Assembly: GCA_027943335.1 (NCBI GenBank)
Contig: BSBK01007864.1
Span: 223,501-287,500, forward strand
Length of the DNA: 64,000 bases
Source of the DNA: Chamaecyparis obtusa
Taxonomy: Eukaryota > Streptophyta > Pinopsida > Cupressales > Cupressaceae
Direction: 5' to 3'
Shown: one piece after another, positions 12,101 through 22,946 of the stretch
Position numbering within the stretch: the stretch's first letter is position 1
How the letters are laid out: every line of letters starts with the position of its first letter
Program-made: the position numbers and the translations under genes
The notes under the pieces: generated by a model
Seen by the model: only the letters and a program-made list of their open reading frames with translations
Databases searched by the model: none
What the model was told of the DNA's origin: nothing

Positions 12101-15100
12101 TCTGAGAACGTCATTGACACAAAGAAAAGAATCACAATCAAAGCATATGATGAAGCAGAAAGAAGTTCTAAGGGATTGGCTGTTTTGCCTATTCGTATTG
12201 GTCCTGTAGAAAGAGACATATTATTCCAAATTGTTGATGTCGGACCTCTCGCCTACAACATTTTGCTAGGTAGGCCATGGATTCATGAAATGCAGGCAGT
12301 CCCATCGACATATCACCAGTGTGTTAAGTTCCCCCATAATGGTGTAGAAATTTGCATCCCGGGAGACAGTGCTCTATCAGTTAATAACATTTCTGCGGGA
12401 TCACATGTACCTTTGAATAGAGAAGCTGACAATCTTAGTAGTTCACTTGAACAATGCAAGCAGAAATTCAAGACCATGGACCTTGGGATGGGAGATTATA
12501 AGATTGATTCTTTTACAAAAATGCCAATCTCTCCTAGGTCTTATGGGAGACCCTCCCCAAATGTGAAGCCTTCATCATCAGCAATGATGTTATTTGGGAA
12601 ATTTGTTGAGTCTTCGGTCCCCATTCAAGAAGAGAAAGAGGAAGTTTCTGTAAGGAACTGGATATATCACGAAGAGAAATACAAACATAATGAGAATTTT
12701 GCTCCTTCACCTGAAACTTATGGGAAAGGATACACACTGGTCAAAAATATGGGATATCCGGGATTTGGTCCCCTTAGTCATAGGCTGGATGCTAAAGCTG
12801 AGCCTCTTGATCATGCTCTCTTTGGACGCAAAAATAAGTCCACGATCGGCTTAGGTTTTGAGAACAAGAAGAAGAAAGGTATCCCTGTCCCAGTTGCAAC
12901 GGACAGCGACAGTGATACAGATTATACGCCCGATCTCTCCAATCAACAAGATGTGTCTGATGATTGGGTGCCCTCCACGAATCTCCTTTGGGGAGATTCC
13001 ACAGATTTGATGCTTAATAATCCTACTATCCCAGCTGCGACAGATAGTGATTGTGTGACTTCTAGATCGACAAAGGAAAATGTTACTGTCCTAGCTGCGA
13101 CGGATAGTACCAATACTAGAAAGGGGGAAACCCTCCCTAACCTTGAGGCTTCTACATCACGAGGCCTAAATGATGACTCAGAGACAGACTCCCATGAATA
13201 TGAATGGGATTCGCTTTCAGATGCAACAATTGATCTAGATGTGGATATTATCCACGCCTATAGTACCCAACCCGATGCAACTAACGATCCTAGTGTCAGA
13301 CTAGAGGATTGCCCTCCTCAAATCGCCTTAGTAGACGACGCTTCGTTTGATAGGATGAGCCCTAATTCAGGTATCTTAGGAGAAGACTTGATGAGCTCCG
13401 ATTATATGGTCACCAGAGATGACACCTTTCACATTCACAACATCGAACCTACCATTGACTTGCCCCTTGTCCACTTTGACCTGATCGACTGGCCCCAGCG
13501 CCACCACGAGCCCACATTCCTCACATTTCGCAACGATTACGAAATTGCTTGCTATCTGAATGCTCTCGAACCCGTGGCTTCTTCCACCAGTGAACCAACA
13601 ACCAGCATGACGGAGCCTGATATTAAGTACCTCAGTCTCAAAACAAAAGAGAAAAAGAAAAATAGGTCTGATGGTGAAAACCACGTTGTGGCGGTGTCAG
13701 AACCAAAAATAGTAAAAAGAAATGACGCATCCAAAGGTGAAAACCTCTTTGAGGCACCTAAGGATGGGGTACTTAATAACTTGCCGAGTTATTTCCAGGA
13801 TAGATCATCAATATTGATTGAACCAACAAAGCCGGTCAATCTAAACACAGAAGAAAATCCCCAGATAGTCCATCTTGCTCAGTCTTTATCAGAGGAAGAA
13901 ACCAAGGCATATGTACAGTTTTTACAGAAAAAGAAAATTAATTTTGCATGGACCTACTCAGATATGCCAGGGCTTGACACAAATCTCATAATGCATCACT
14001 TATCTATAGCTCCAGGAGTCAAGCCAGTCAAACAGAGACTAAGAAAAATGCATCCACATATAGCTCTACTTGTCAAAGGAGAATTAGAAAAGCTTTTGAA
14101 AGCTGGATTTATTAGAGCCATTGATTATGCAGAATGGATCTCGAACATAGTACCGGTATCCAAACATGATGGGTCCATTCGTGTCTGCACAGATTTTAGA
14201 GATCTAAACAAAGCATGCCCAAAGGATGACTTTCCACTTCCAAACATTGACATGATAGTGGACATGACGGCGGGCTATGACATATATTCCCTAATGGATG
14301 GTTTCTCGGGGTATAATCAAATCAAAATAGCTCCTGAAGACCAAGAGAAAACAGCCTTTACATGCGCATGGGGAACCTATTGTTGGAACGTCATGCCATT
14401 CGGGTTAAAAAATGCAGGAGCAACCTACCAAAGAGCTATGACAACTATCTTTCATGATATGATGCACAAAAATATGGAAGATTATGTGGATGATACCCTG
14501 GCAAAATCAAGAAAAAGGGACACACACCTCAATGATCTGGAAGTAATTCTAGATCGTATGGAACAATTTCAACTCAGATTGAATCCAAAGAAGTGCGCAT
14601 TTGGCGTCACCTCAGGCAAACTTTTAGGATTCATAATATCAGCAAAAGGTATCGAGGTTGATCCCGAAAAGGTCCAAGCAATCCTAGATATGCCACCTCC
14701 TCGAAATATCAGCCAAATGAGAAGTCTTCAAGGACGTCTTCAATCAATTAGGAGGTTTATTTCTCAGCTTGCAGATAGAGCGCAACCCTTCAACAAGACA
14801 TTGCATAAGGGTGCTTCTTGTGTTTGGAACGAGGATTGTCAAAAGAGCCTAGATCAGATCAAACAATACTTGGCTAATCCTCCGATCTTAATGCCTCCTA
14901 TTTCAGGGAAACCATTGCTTCTATATATCTCAGCTACAGACACTTCCCTGGGGGCATTATTGGCTCAAACAGATGATACTGGGAAAGAACGGGCCATCTA
15001 CTATATCAGCCGTACTCTAGTCTCTTACGAGATCAATTACAATAATATTGAGAAGTCTTGTCTCGCGGTGGTGTTTGCTTCTCAAAAGTTGCGCCACTAC

Positions 15101-17104
15101 ATGCTTGCTCATACCATACACTTGATTGCCAAAATTGATCCCCTTAAATATTTGCTTGGTAAGGCTGCCCTGACGGGTAGACTTGCTAAATGGATGATGG
15201 TCCTCACTGAATTTGACATAGAGTACGTTGAAAGGAAGGCAATAAAAGGGCAAGCTATTGCTGACCAATTAGCTGATTTTCCAATCCAGGATAGTATGCC
15301 AGTCCAAGTGGAATTCCCAGATGAACACATCTTATATATCACTACTCGCACTTGGACAATGTTCTTTGATGGCTCCCGCATGCAAAATGGGTCAGGTGCC
15401 GGAGTGTTATTTGTTTCTCCACATGGGTACAACATTCCAAAGTCTTATAAACTATTATTTCCATGTACCAATAATATTGCAGAATATGAAGCATTAACTA
15501 ATGGCTTGAAAATGGCTATAGAATGGAATATCACAGAATTACATGTCTTTGGGGATTCTCAGCTAATCATCAACCAAGTCAATGAAGAGTATCAAACCAA
15601 GGATGACAAATTGATACCCTATAAAAAGATGGTTGATTCTTTGAAACGCTATTTCACATTTGTGACGTTTCAACAAATCCCTAGGATAGAGAACAAAGCT
15701 GCAGACGCCATGGCCACATTAGCTTCACTTCTTCAGTTGGAGACACATGAATCCAGATTTGAATTCCTGGTGGAAGAGCTACACCATCCCATCTTTGACT
15801 CATCTGAAAGCCGTGTCATTTGTGCCATTATCACACACGAGTCCTCCCGATATGGTGCTATCTATTCATATCTTCGTGATGGCATCATCCCTGACACATT
15901 CACCCGCTCCGAACGCCGAAACCTCATCCGTAACGCCTCTCGCCACACCCTCATCTCTGGTGACTTATATAGAAGGGGTTTAGATGGGACACTCCTTAGG
16001 TGCTTGGAAAAGGAGGAATCCAACCAAGCGTTAGCTGACATCCACGAGGGCATTTGTGGTGGGCATTCTAATGGTCTTGCCATGGCCCGAAGGTTGCTTA
16101 GGGCGGGATATTATTGGCCCACAATGTAGATAGATGCAGTCACCTTTGCTAAGTCATGTGAAAAATGTCAGAAACACGGCAACCTGATTCATGCTCCGGG
16201 TAGGGAACTAATCCCTTCTATTTCTCATTGGCCATTTCAGCGCTGGGCCTTTGATCTGGTTGGGCAAATTCACCCCAACTCATCAGGTGGACACAAGTTC
16301 ATCATTACTGCCACTGACTACTTCACAAAATGGGTGGAGGCCGTACCACTTTCTGTTGCTTCAGGAAGGACCATTTCTTTGTTCATCTTGAACCATATCA
16401 TTAGCCGATTTGGAGTGCCTTCTGAGATCATTACTGACAATGGAGGTCAATTTAAGAATAAAGACCTAAAGCACCTATGCAAAAAGTTTAAAATCAAGCA
16501 ACATTGGTCCTCCATATATTTCCCACAAGGAAACGGACAGGCAGAAGCTTCTAACAAAACCATTCTTAAGATTCTTCATAGAACAGTACACAAGAATGGT
16601 AGGGATTGGCACTTGCAAATCAATCCAGCACTATGGGCTTACCAAACAAGCATTCGCACACCTACAGGGGCCACTCCTTTTTCTCTCACCTATGGCGCTG
16701 AAGCAATATTGCCTTTAGAAGTCGAGATACCATCCCTTAGAGTCTCACTCAAAGGTTTGATTACAGATGAGGATTACCGTGCCATGAGGTTGCAGGAACT
16801 AGAACTTCTAGATGAGAAGCGTAAGGCTTCCTTTGATCATATGAGAGCGTATCAGAAACGTATGTCCAAGGCATTCAACAAGAAGGTTCGCCCTAGAGAA
16901 TTTCAAATAGGTGATCTTGTTTTACGAGAAAACCCTAAGAACCAGCAAAACAGAGAGCAAAAGGGCAAGTTTGAACCTAACTGGCTTGGACCATATGTCA
17001 TCACAGCTGCTTTTGGTACTGGTGCGTATTTACTGTCAGATCCTGATGGAGAACAGCTCCCTGATCCCATCAACATTGTGCACCTTAAGAAGTTCTATCC
17101 TTGA
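9179..17104 (+). pseudogene. Element T gag-pol polyprotein (two in-frame stops)
   Basis: A single frame of 2,641 codons is interrupted by TGA (9,869-9,871) and TAG (16,127-16,129), with no frameshift. Order: coiled-coil N-terminus (about 9,690-9,868); Ser/Arg-rich basic segment (9,872-10,060); Gag core (10,396-10,870; AMEWFTNLSPPVRTFRELV); C-x2-H zinc-knuckle-like CVFHNGIGHDIENC (11,261); protease with VLIDGGAGLNIC (12,035); a long acidic spacer; RT (14,020-14,640; YVDD at 14,483); Ty3-type RNase H (from 14,908); archaeal-type RNase H (15,350-15,720; MFFDGS, AEYEAL, FGDSQL); integrase zinc finger with the TAG; DDE core (FDLVG, TDNGGQF, GQAEASNK); and a C-terminus ending HLKKFYP. The TGA lies where CGA would fit, so both stops look recent. 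Confidence 0.93.
12885..13115 (+). repeat. Three-fold ATDS peptide repeat in the protease-RT spacer
   Basis: Within the gag-pol frame, VPVATDSDSDTDY, IPAATDSDCVTS and VLAATDSTNTR follow one another at roughly 40- and 20-codon spacing, with matching DNA (GCTGCGACAGATAGT, GCTGCGACGGATAGT). The spacer is acidic and Ser/Thr-rich, likely disordered, and has no recognised domain. Confidence 0.75.
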
Positions 17105-17223
17105 TGCCCATTCTGTCTGGGGGCATCTTTTGTATATATCTTATTGATCCTGAAAAAATTCCAAAGAAATTGATATATGATGCTGAAAAAATCCTAAAAA
17201 GCATAAAATGTCCTGAAAAAATA

Positions 17224-17257
<34 letters not shown>

Positions 17258-18740
17258 AAAATATTCAAAAAAATAGAAAAAAATAGAAAAAGTGCCTTGG
17301 TGAAAACCTAGCAATAGGCGCCTAGGTAGCAAAAATACAAAAAAAAAAATCATCAATCCAAGTGGTGAAAACCTGGAAACAGGCGCTACTTGAGGCCTTT
17401 GCACCCCTATTTGTTAGCATGCGTCCTCGACACTTAACCACTTCCCATCATGCCTTGACCTTATTTGGCCTAGTCTGGAATTGGTCTTTGTCTTTGTCTA
17501 GGGGGCATAACTGTTTGCATAGGTCTTTTGGTGCGTTTGTCTCTTGGGGCATTTCACAACAGGTGTTTTTCAACACCACCCCAAATAGTGTTTTTTTCAA
17601 CACTACCCCTGCGTCGAGTGTTTCTTAACACTTATCAGATGTCTTACCCAACAGTCTCGCATGATGCGATATTTCCCATTTGTAGATAAGATACTCAGAA
17701 TTTGACTCTATGACCCACACACACGCACTTAAACAATCAACTCGCTGGCGATATGATGACTTTATTTTTCTTTGTGTGCTGTCTATGAGGATTTCTTTTG
17801 ATGAGTGATCTCTCCCTGAGAAGTTTTCGATGATGCCTAGCTAGAAGACTGAGGGAATGAGAACATGTTTTCTTTCTTTATCTGCTTGTGGGTATATTTT
17901 GTTGATCCAAACTGTCATGAGCATTTATGCTGGTCCTACTTGACACTATGGATTGACAAGGTATTATCCTTGACTGTTTTGCGAGTGCATGCTTTTAGCT
18001 ATCCTGACTTTCATGTGTCCTGATACAAGCATAATCTCGCCATATCAAACTTAGGTAATCTTACTGCATTAAGTCATCTTGACCTATATGTCTTTGATGC
18101 CTAGGTAAGATTTCCACATTTCTATCTGATAAAGATCATATTCATATCCACATAGTAATGCTAGTGTGCATTGTATGATCTTATGACGCTACCAATAACG
18201 CTCGATGATGATAATTAGATGTCTATAAGCGTTGTGACCTTGCAAGTCAACCACTTTCATAGTAGCTTGCATTTTTAGGGTCATGTTAGTCTAGTCTTGC
18301 ATCTTGCACATGGAGAGAGCTCTCCTTTTTCATCCTACATGGACCTGTTAGTCAACTGCGCTCACCTTCTCTTCTTCTTGATCATGTCTTTCGCTCTTTT
18401 TTTCATCTCGAACCTGTTCCTGTTCATCACAAGGGGTTAATCACATCATCATATCTATATCAAAACTGTCATTTTCAAGAAACATAGGTCTATATCATAC
18501 ACATGAGAACTATACATACAACTATGAGAGAGAACATACATAAGCACATACATAAGCATTTTGAGCAAAATGACAAGACAATATACATAAACTGATACAT
18601 CCATCATAAGTGAGACAAATACACATGATATACCGAACATCCAGTAATCTCATAAATCAATAAATGTCATGAATATACAATATGAGATCCCAAAAATCTG
18701 GATCAAAAGTCTCAAAATATGTCCAAACAACCTAAGACCT
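17105..18740 (+). other. Element T post-pol non-coding stretch
   Basis: No gene was found. It holds an A-tract of roughly 35 bases (17,222-17,257) and two GGTGAAAACCT...CAGGCGC-like blocks (17,299 and 17,362). Three successive GTGTT...AACAC hairpins lie at 17,563-17,632. After these comes unremarkable AT-rich sequence up to the end of the antisense gene. Similar A-rich, hairpin-bearing stretches after integrase are common in Tat/Ogre elements. Confidence 0.7.
17563..17632. repeat. Three consecutive short hairpins downstream of pol
   Basis: GTGTTTTTCAACAC (17,563-17,576), AGTGTTTTTTTCAACACT (17,587-17,604) and AGTGTTTCTTAACACT (17,617-17,632) have the same 5-6-bp stem with loops of 4-6 bases. 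The first two are followed by ACCCC-type linkers. Confidence 0.8.
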
Positions 18741-18744
18741 AACC

Positions 18745-20556
18745 CTAAGACTCGCTACCACCCTCGTGAGGAGCTCGTGGTGGTGGAGGAGGCATAGCTC
18801 TCCTATCAAAAGCCACGTCTGATACCCCTGCCCACTGAGAGTATGATGGTGCTCTCTCACCCTCTGGGACGGCCTGCAGATATAATCCGTGATAGTAAGC
18901 AGCCCTCGCTGACTCCCGTCGGAGCTCCAGTGCCTCGGTCTGTGCCATCGCCTCACGGCGTGCTATCTCTGCTCTAAGATCAGCTATCTGCTGATCCCGC
19001 TCTGCCCTCAGATCCAGGAGCTGCTGATCTCTCACAGCTATGGTGGTCCGCAGCTGCTGTATCTCTGCCTCCCGAGCCTGTATCTGGGCTCTCAGGTCCT
19101 CTCCCCCCGCAGGCTGCTCCTGCTGTACCTCTGCCTGCCGGCGAGCTGGTCTCGCCTCCTCCTCAAGAGTGGCTGATCTCTGTCCCCGTGACCATTTCCG
19201 GCCACCTGATCCTCCTCCCTCTCCCCCTCCCGCCATCCCCTCCATCTCCTCTCTCCTCTCCTCCGTCCCCTCCGTCTCCTCCATCCCCTCCCTCTCCTCC
19301 CTCTCCTCCCGGCGCTGGCACCTGAGCATCTGGTACTGTAAATCGAGGGAATGGTACCCTCCGCCGCTCTGCTCTGTAGGCTCCATCAGCCCCTGCGTCT
19401 GCCACATCTGGGAAATACTCCCAGGGCTCGCTCCTGATACTCACTGTCTCTGCGACAGCCTGCTGATAGTCTAACATGGGTAGCCACCCATGACCCTCCT
19501 CATCCCTGGCTCTAGCATAAGTAGTAGTCTCTGTCGAGACTCGCTGCTGCCTCCCGAACTGCCGCCACACCCGACTGATGCAAAACCTCTCTGTGATATC
19601 TGCATGTCGACCTACCAGTGGCCGACTGCATAGCATATAACTGAGCTCCTCATCGGCATCACTCCATCCCTCCACATCCCTGTATGGCCTCCATGTGAAT
19701 GAGGCTATCTCATCTAGAATCCGCCGATAGTAGGTCACATCCCCTGAATGGGCATGTGATATAAATCCGATGTACCTATAAATGAATGGGTACCTCCTCT
19801 CCCTCGGCTGAACCCTGGGACGCACTACAGCAATGTGCTCCCATGCCCATACCTGTGCCAGGATGGCACCACACGCCCATGTCCGACCGTCCCTGTAGAC
19901 GATCTCATGCAGCTCATGATACATCTCTGCTAAGATCGCAGGCCCCCATGCCATCCGTCGAGGCCTGCCTACCAAGTCTACCAGTAGCCTGCCCCATCCG
20001 AGCGGGAATCCCTTCTGACTGCGATCAGTCATCAGGATCTGCGAAATGATAGATGCCACAATGCATGGCACCGGATAATCTCTGCCGAAGTCATCAAGCA
20101 GTCGCTCCCAGCTGACATGCCTGTCTAGGATGGTCACATCCTGAAACATCTCCTGAATCAATCGGCGCCCCTCAGTGACGTCCTGATCATAGTACACCTG
20201 TGACAAACACATAAATCATGTTAGTTTTCATCTCATGGAAACATTACATTTATGATTATATCTCAAAACATGATTATACTTACAGGCTCTCTGTGGCATG
20301 GAACTCGTAAGATCCTGTAGACGTCCTCCAAAGTGATCGACGCCTCTCCAGTAGGCAGATGGAAGGTGTTGTGCTCACTATGTCATCTCTCAGCAAGAGC
20401 AGTCAACAACCCATGGTCCGCTCGGATAAATGGGTATCTCAGCAGATACCGGAATCCCATAGCTTTGATATCGGCATTGCCCGGATCATCCAGATCTCGG
20501 ACACACCGTAATCCTGTCACCTTCGGCGCTCTGATGATGAGCGCCGGAAAAACCTC
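18745..20556 (-). pseudogene. Antisense Plant Mobile Domain (PMD) gene in element T, two exons
   Basis: Exon a (20,556-20,284) reads GLLTALAER, then a TGA (20,385-20,383) where the family has Trp, then HNTFHLPTGEASITLEDVY. An 86-bp intron (20,283-20,198, GTAAGT...CACAG) joins in phase to exon b (from 20,197), VYYDQDVTEGRRLIQEMF. The PMD core continues with LHEIVYRDGRTWACGAILAQ and VWAWEHIAVVRPR, as in the PMD of MAIN/MAIL1-type plant proteins and in PMDs carried by transposons. One frame ends in a Gly-rich run at 19,163. A second frame, overlapping from 19,407, carries a Glu/Arg-rich coiled coil (AEIQQLRTTIAVRDQQLLDL) to 18,745, so an indel in the GGA-rich run is likely. The region is clearly GC-richer than its surroundings. 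The family is linked to silencing and RNA processing in plants; the role inside the element is unknown. Confidence 0.85.
20198..20283 (-). other. Intron of the antisense PMD gene
   Basis: The donor GTAAGT lies at 20,283-20,278 and the acceptor TTTGTCACAG ends at 20,198. Its length is 86 bases. Removing it joins CACAGAGAGCCT to GTGTACTATGAT in phase and restores an uninterrupted PMD reading. That the intron is oriented antisense to the element explains how it survives passage through the sense genomic RNA. Confidence 0.85.
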
Positions 20557-21160
20557 CTGCAAGCCAAAACCAAACCCGTTGTTAGTACATATCATGATGG
20601 ATGTCCGAAAAAAACTCAGTATAAAACATCTTAAAAACGTAACATTGTCTAGACCCATGTCATTTTTGCTCAAAAAATGCATTAAATATCAAAATTTTCA
20701 ACTGGGCGATATTCTTTTTCAGAGAAGTATCGTGCGATACTTTTCCCTATAGTAGGGCGATAAACCTTATGTCGGACGATACTTCGCCCGCTATCGCGCG
20801 ATCTTTCGCCGAGTATCGTGCGATACTGATGCCCAAAGCGTGCGATACTTTTGGGGCGCGCGAAGTATCGCGCGATACTTCTCCCCAAAGCGCGCGATAC
20901 TTCTAAAGTATCGCGCGATATTTCGCACAACAAAAAATTTTGAAATTTAAAATTTGAAAAAAACGTGCTAAAAAAAGCTATTAAATGCTAGAAATGATCA
21001 AAAAGCTCGAGTTTTTCGAAAACATACCGGGGCAGGATAGTGTGGTGGCCGGTTATGCAACCGGACGCGCTCGAATCGATGCCTGTGGACAGGAACTCCT
21101 GCTTGCTGAGCTATTTTCTCTCTCTAAAGCTCTGAAATTCTCAAATCACTAAAAGACAAA
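20557..21160 (-). other. Possible first intron and 5' exon of the antisense gene
   Basis: An acceptor TTGGCTTGCAG ends at 20,557, and a donor GTATGT starts at 21,028, following a GC-rich stretch (21,029-21,100) whose frame joins the PMD exon in phase. The intron would be 472 bases and would contain palindrome cluster 3. No in-frame ATG is visible in that exon, so the true start is unsettled; it may be lost or lie in another exon. This is inference from splice-site appearance only. Confidence 0.45.
20700..20932. repeat. CpG-rich palindrome cluster 3
   Basis: It contains the perfect 20-bp palindrome GAAGTATCGCGCGATACTTC (20,862-20,881), AAGTATCGTGCGATACTT (near 20,730), TATCGCGCGATATTTCG (near 20,910) and several half-sites (GGGCGATA, AAGCGTGCGATACTT). 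It is the densest of the three clusters and sits upstream of the PMD-coding exon on the minus strand. Open frames reading RYFA-like repeats here are by-products of the repeat. Confidence 0.9.
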
Positions 21161-21188
21161 TGATTTTTGAAAATGACATTTTGACCCC

Positions 21189-21195
21189 TTTTATA
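21189..21195 (-). promoter_or_regulatory. TATA box for the antisense gene
   Basis: On the minus strand GCTATAAAAGGGGTC gives TATAAAA, about 90-170 bases upstream of the GC-rich putative 5' exon. Context and spacing fit a plant core promoter driving the antisense PMD transcript. No transcript data support it. Confidence 0.5.
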
Positions 21196-21739
21196 GCATT
21201 TTGACTTTTTGACCTAATTTTCAAAACACCTCGGAATTGCATGAAAATTGCACCCCTAGCTAATTTCGACGTCCTGGATCCATTTTCGGACTCGAAATCG
21301 AAATCCGAGGTCATCTTCATAGTCAAAATCGCATTTCAAAATTCTTTCCCCCCCCTTCTGCGCAGTTGATTGACCTTTTGAGGCATAATTTGATTTTCGG
21401 TAGAATTTCTTCCTTCCATGTCTCTCAAATTTTCTAGTCTTTCATCCACTCTATTTTTAGTCTTCTGTCTCTTTTCTTCTAGCTCATCGCTGGGGCATGT
21501 TTCATTGCCTAATGGTTATCCTGTTATCATTTACATTCGATTATGATTTCATTATGATTTGGTCAAATCTTTATCAGTTCACTGTCTCTCCTCTAACAGA
21601 TTTCGATTTCGATTCCGAGGGGGCAGTATTTATGGGATTCTCATCCCTAATTTTCTTGATTTTCCTGATTCAAACATCTTTTCTGAGCTTTTGCTCAAAA
21701 TTTGAGATTCTTATCTCCCATTTTTAGACATTGATTATT

Positions 21740-21940
21740 GCCTAGCAGCGACGGTGATAGTTTTGTCTAAAGCTTGATTTGCACCTAGCAGCGATGGTGT
21801 CGGTCTAAGCTTTTGTTTATGTTTGTCCAGATGTGATCCCGAATCAACCTCATATCTGAGTTGTTTTGTGATCCCAGATCGATCTCACATTTCAATTCTT
21901 CTTTGACTGCATGTGTTCCCAAATCGATCACACATTAGTC
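21740..21940. repeat. Short direct repeats just upstream of the polypurine tract
   Basis: CCTAGCAGCGACGGTG-like units occur at about 21,742 and 21,783. Three units of the type TGTGATCCCAGATCGATCTCACA start at 21,832, 21,867 and 21,912, each with dyad symmetry (TGTG...CACA). They may be 3' cis signals of the element. Confidence 0.75.
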
Positions 21941-21953
21941 AAAGAGGGGCAAA
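21941..21953 (+). other. Polypurine tract of element T
   Basis: AAAGAGGGGCAAA directly abuts the 3' LTR start and is the expected primer site for plus-strand DNA synthesis. Confidence 0.85.
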
Positions 21954-22941
21954 TGTATGCACCCTAAAATGGTCGCCTAGACTTTGGGCCCCATTTATTT
22001 GATTTATCAATCCTGAATCATTTTGATCATTAATCAATATTTTCAACATTATCAATTTCTTGATCAAATCCTAATTTCGATCATATATTGGATTTTTATC
22101 CTTGGGCTAACCATTCATCCTAAGTCTTTATTTGATTAAAAGGAATATTTCCTCCCCTTTCAATTAAATAAAAAAAGCCCCCACTTTCCTCTTATCCTAA
22201 GTTGCACAAATAAAACATTATTCCTATTTTATAAAAAGGGAAAAAGCACTTTTTGTCTCACATGAGGCTCAAAAGTCAACACTTCACTCTCATTGGAGGA
22301 TACTTGTGCACATGGATTGCTCCTCTTTCAAGCTCCACCGCTGATTAAGACTTTTTGCCTCTTAATCTCCATGGTCCATTTCTCCTCATTTCTTATAAAA
22401 GGAGAGCTCTCTCTTTCATTTTGCATACCCACATTTTATGCTATTGTTATGCTGCAGGTTTTGGAGCTCTCTTTAAAGACACTCAAGCTTTGAAGCCTTG
22501 ACATTCTTAGTTGCATTTCATTTAGTTTGCTTTCATAGTTGCATTCATGGCATTCTTAGTGTAGATTTCCTTTTATGCAATCTCACATAGTCTAAATAGG
22601 AAGGATTTGTAATCTATTGCTATTTCCTTTCATAGATTAGATTTCTTTTCAAGCATTGCATTGTTATCATTTAACTTAGTTTGCACATTCATACTAGTTG
22701 CATTTACATTTCATTTCCATTTAGATTCTTGGGGATATTGGCATTGTTGCCCTTGTCTTCACTTGAATCTCTCATTGTGTGGTTGACTAGCAAGGTCACC
22801 TTCTTGTAGCTCTAGCTGAGAGCAAAACTCATAGTCCCTTGCAACTCCATGCATAGAGAGCTATGAGCCGCTTTGTGAGGCCTCACTCTTGAGCAACCTT
22901 GCAAGTAATGGTTCATAGAAGTGCATATTTTAATGTGTACA
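21954..22941 (+). repeat. Element T 3' LTR
   Basis: It is 988 bp with TG...CA ends, and about 11 substitutions relative to 5,584-6,571. Its TATAAAA box is at 22,394-22,400. Confidence 0.95.
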
Positions 22942-22946
22942 GGTTG
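22942..22946. repeat. Target-site duplication of element T, right copy (GGTTG)
   Basis: It is identical to 5,579-5,583. Removing element T and one copy rejoins the minus-strand polyprotein of element G. Confidence 0.95.

Larger units (their letters stand above)
5584..22941 (+). mobile_element. Element T: complete Tat-lineage Ty3/gypsy retrotransposon with antisense PMD gene
   Basis: The element is 17,358 bp with paired 988-bp LTRs, a 5-bp target duplication, a primer-binding site, a 2.6-kb leader, one gag-pol frame, a 1.6-kb post-pol stretch, an antisense Plant Mobile Domain gene, and a polypurine tract. The Tat assignment rests on the double RNase H (Ty3-type, then archaeal-type before integrase), the great length and the extra gene 3' of pol. 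LTR divergence of about 1.1%, nearly all transitions, marks a recent insertion. It lies in the opposite orientation inside element G. Two in-frame stops in gag-pol mean this copy is probably not autonomous, but its cis-acting signals look intact. Confidence 0.95.

Noticed and set aside
17141..17404. Phe-rich minus-strand frame
   Set aside because: It is the translated complement of the A-tract after pol.
20682..20933. Open frames with repeated RYFA-like peptides
   Set aside because: They are produced by translating the palindrome cluster; the same peptides appear in other frames at 8,270-8,653, so they track DNA repeats, not protein.
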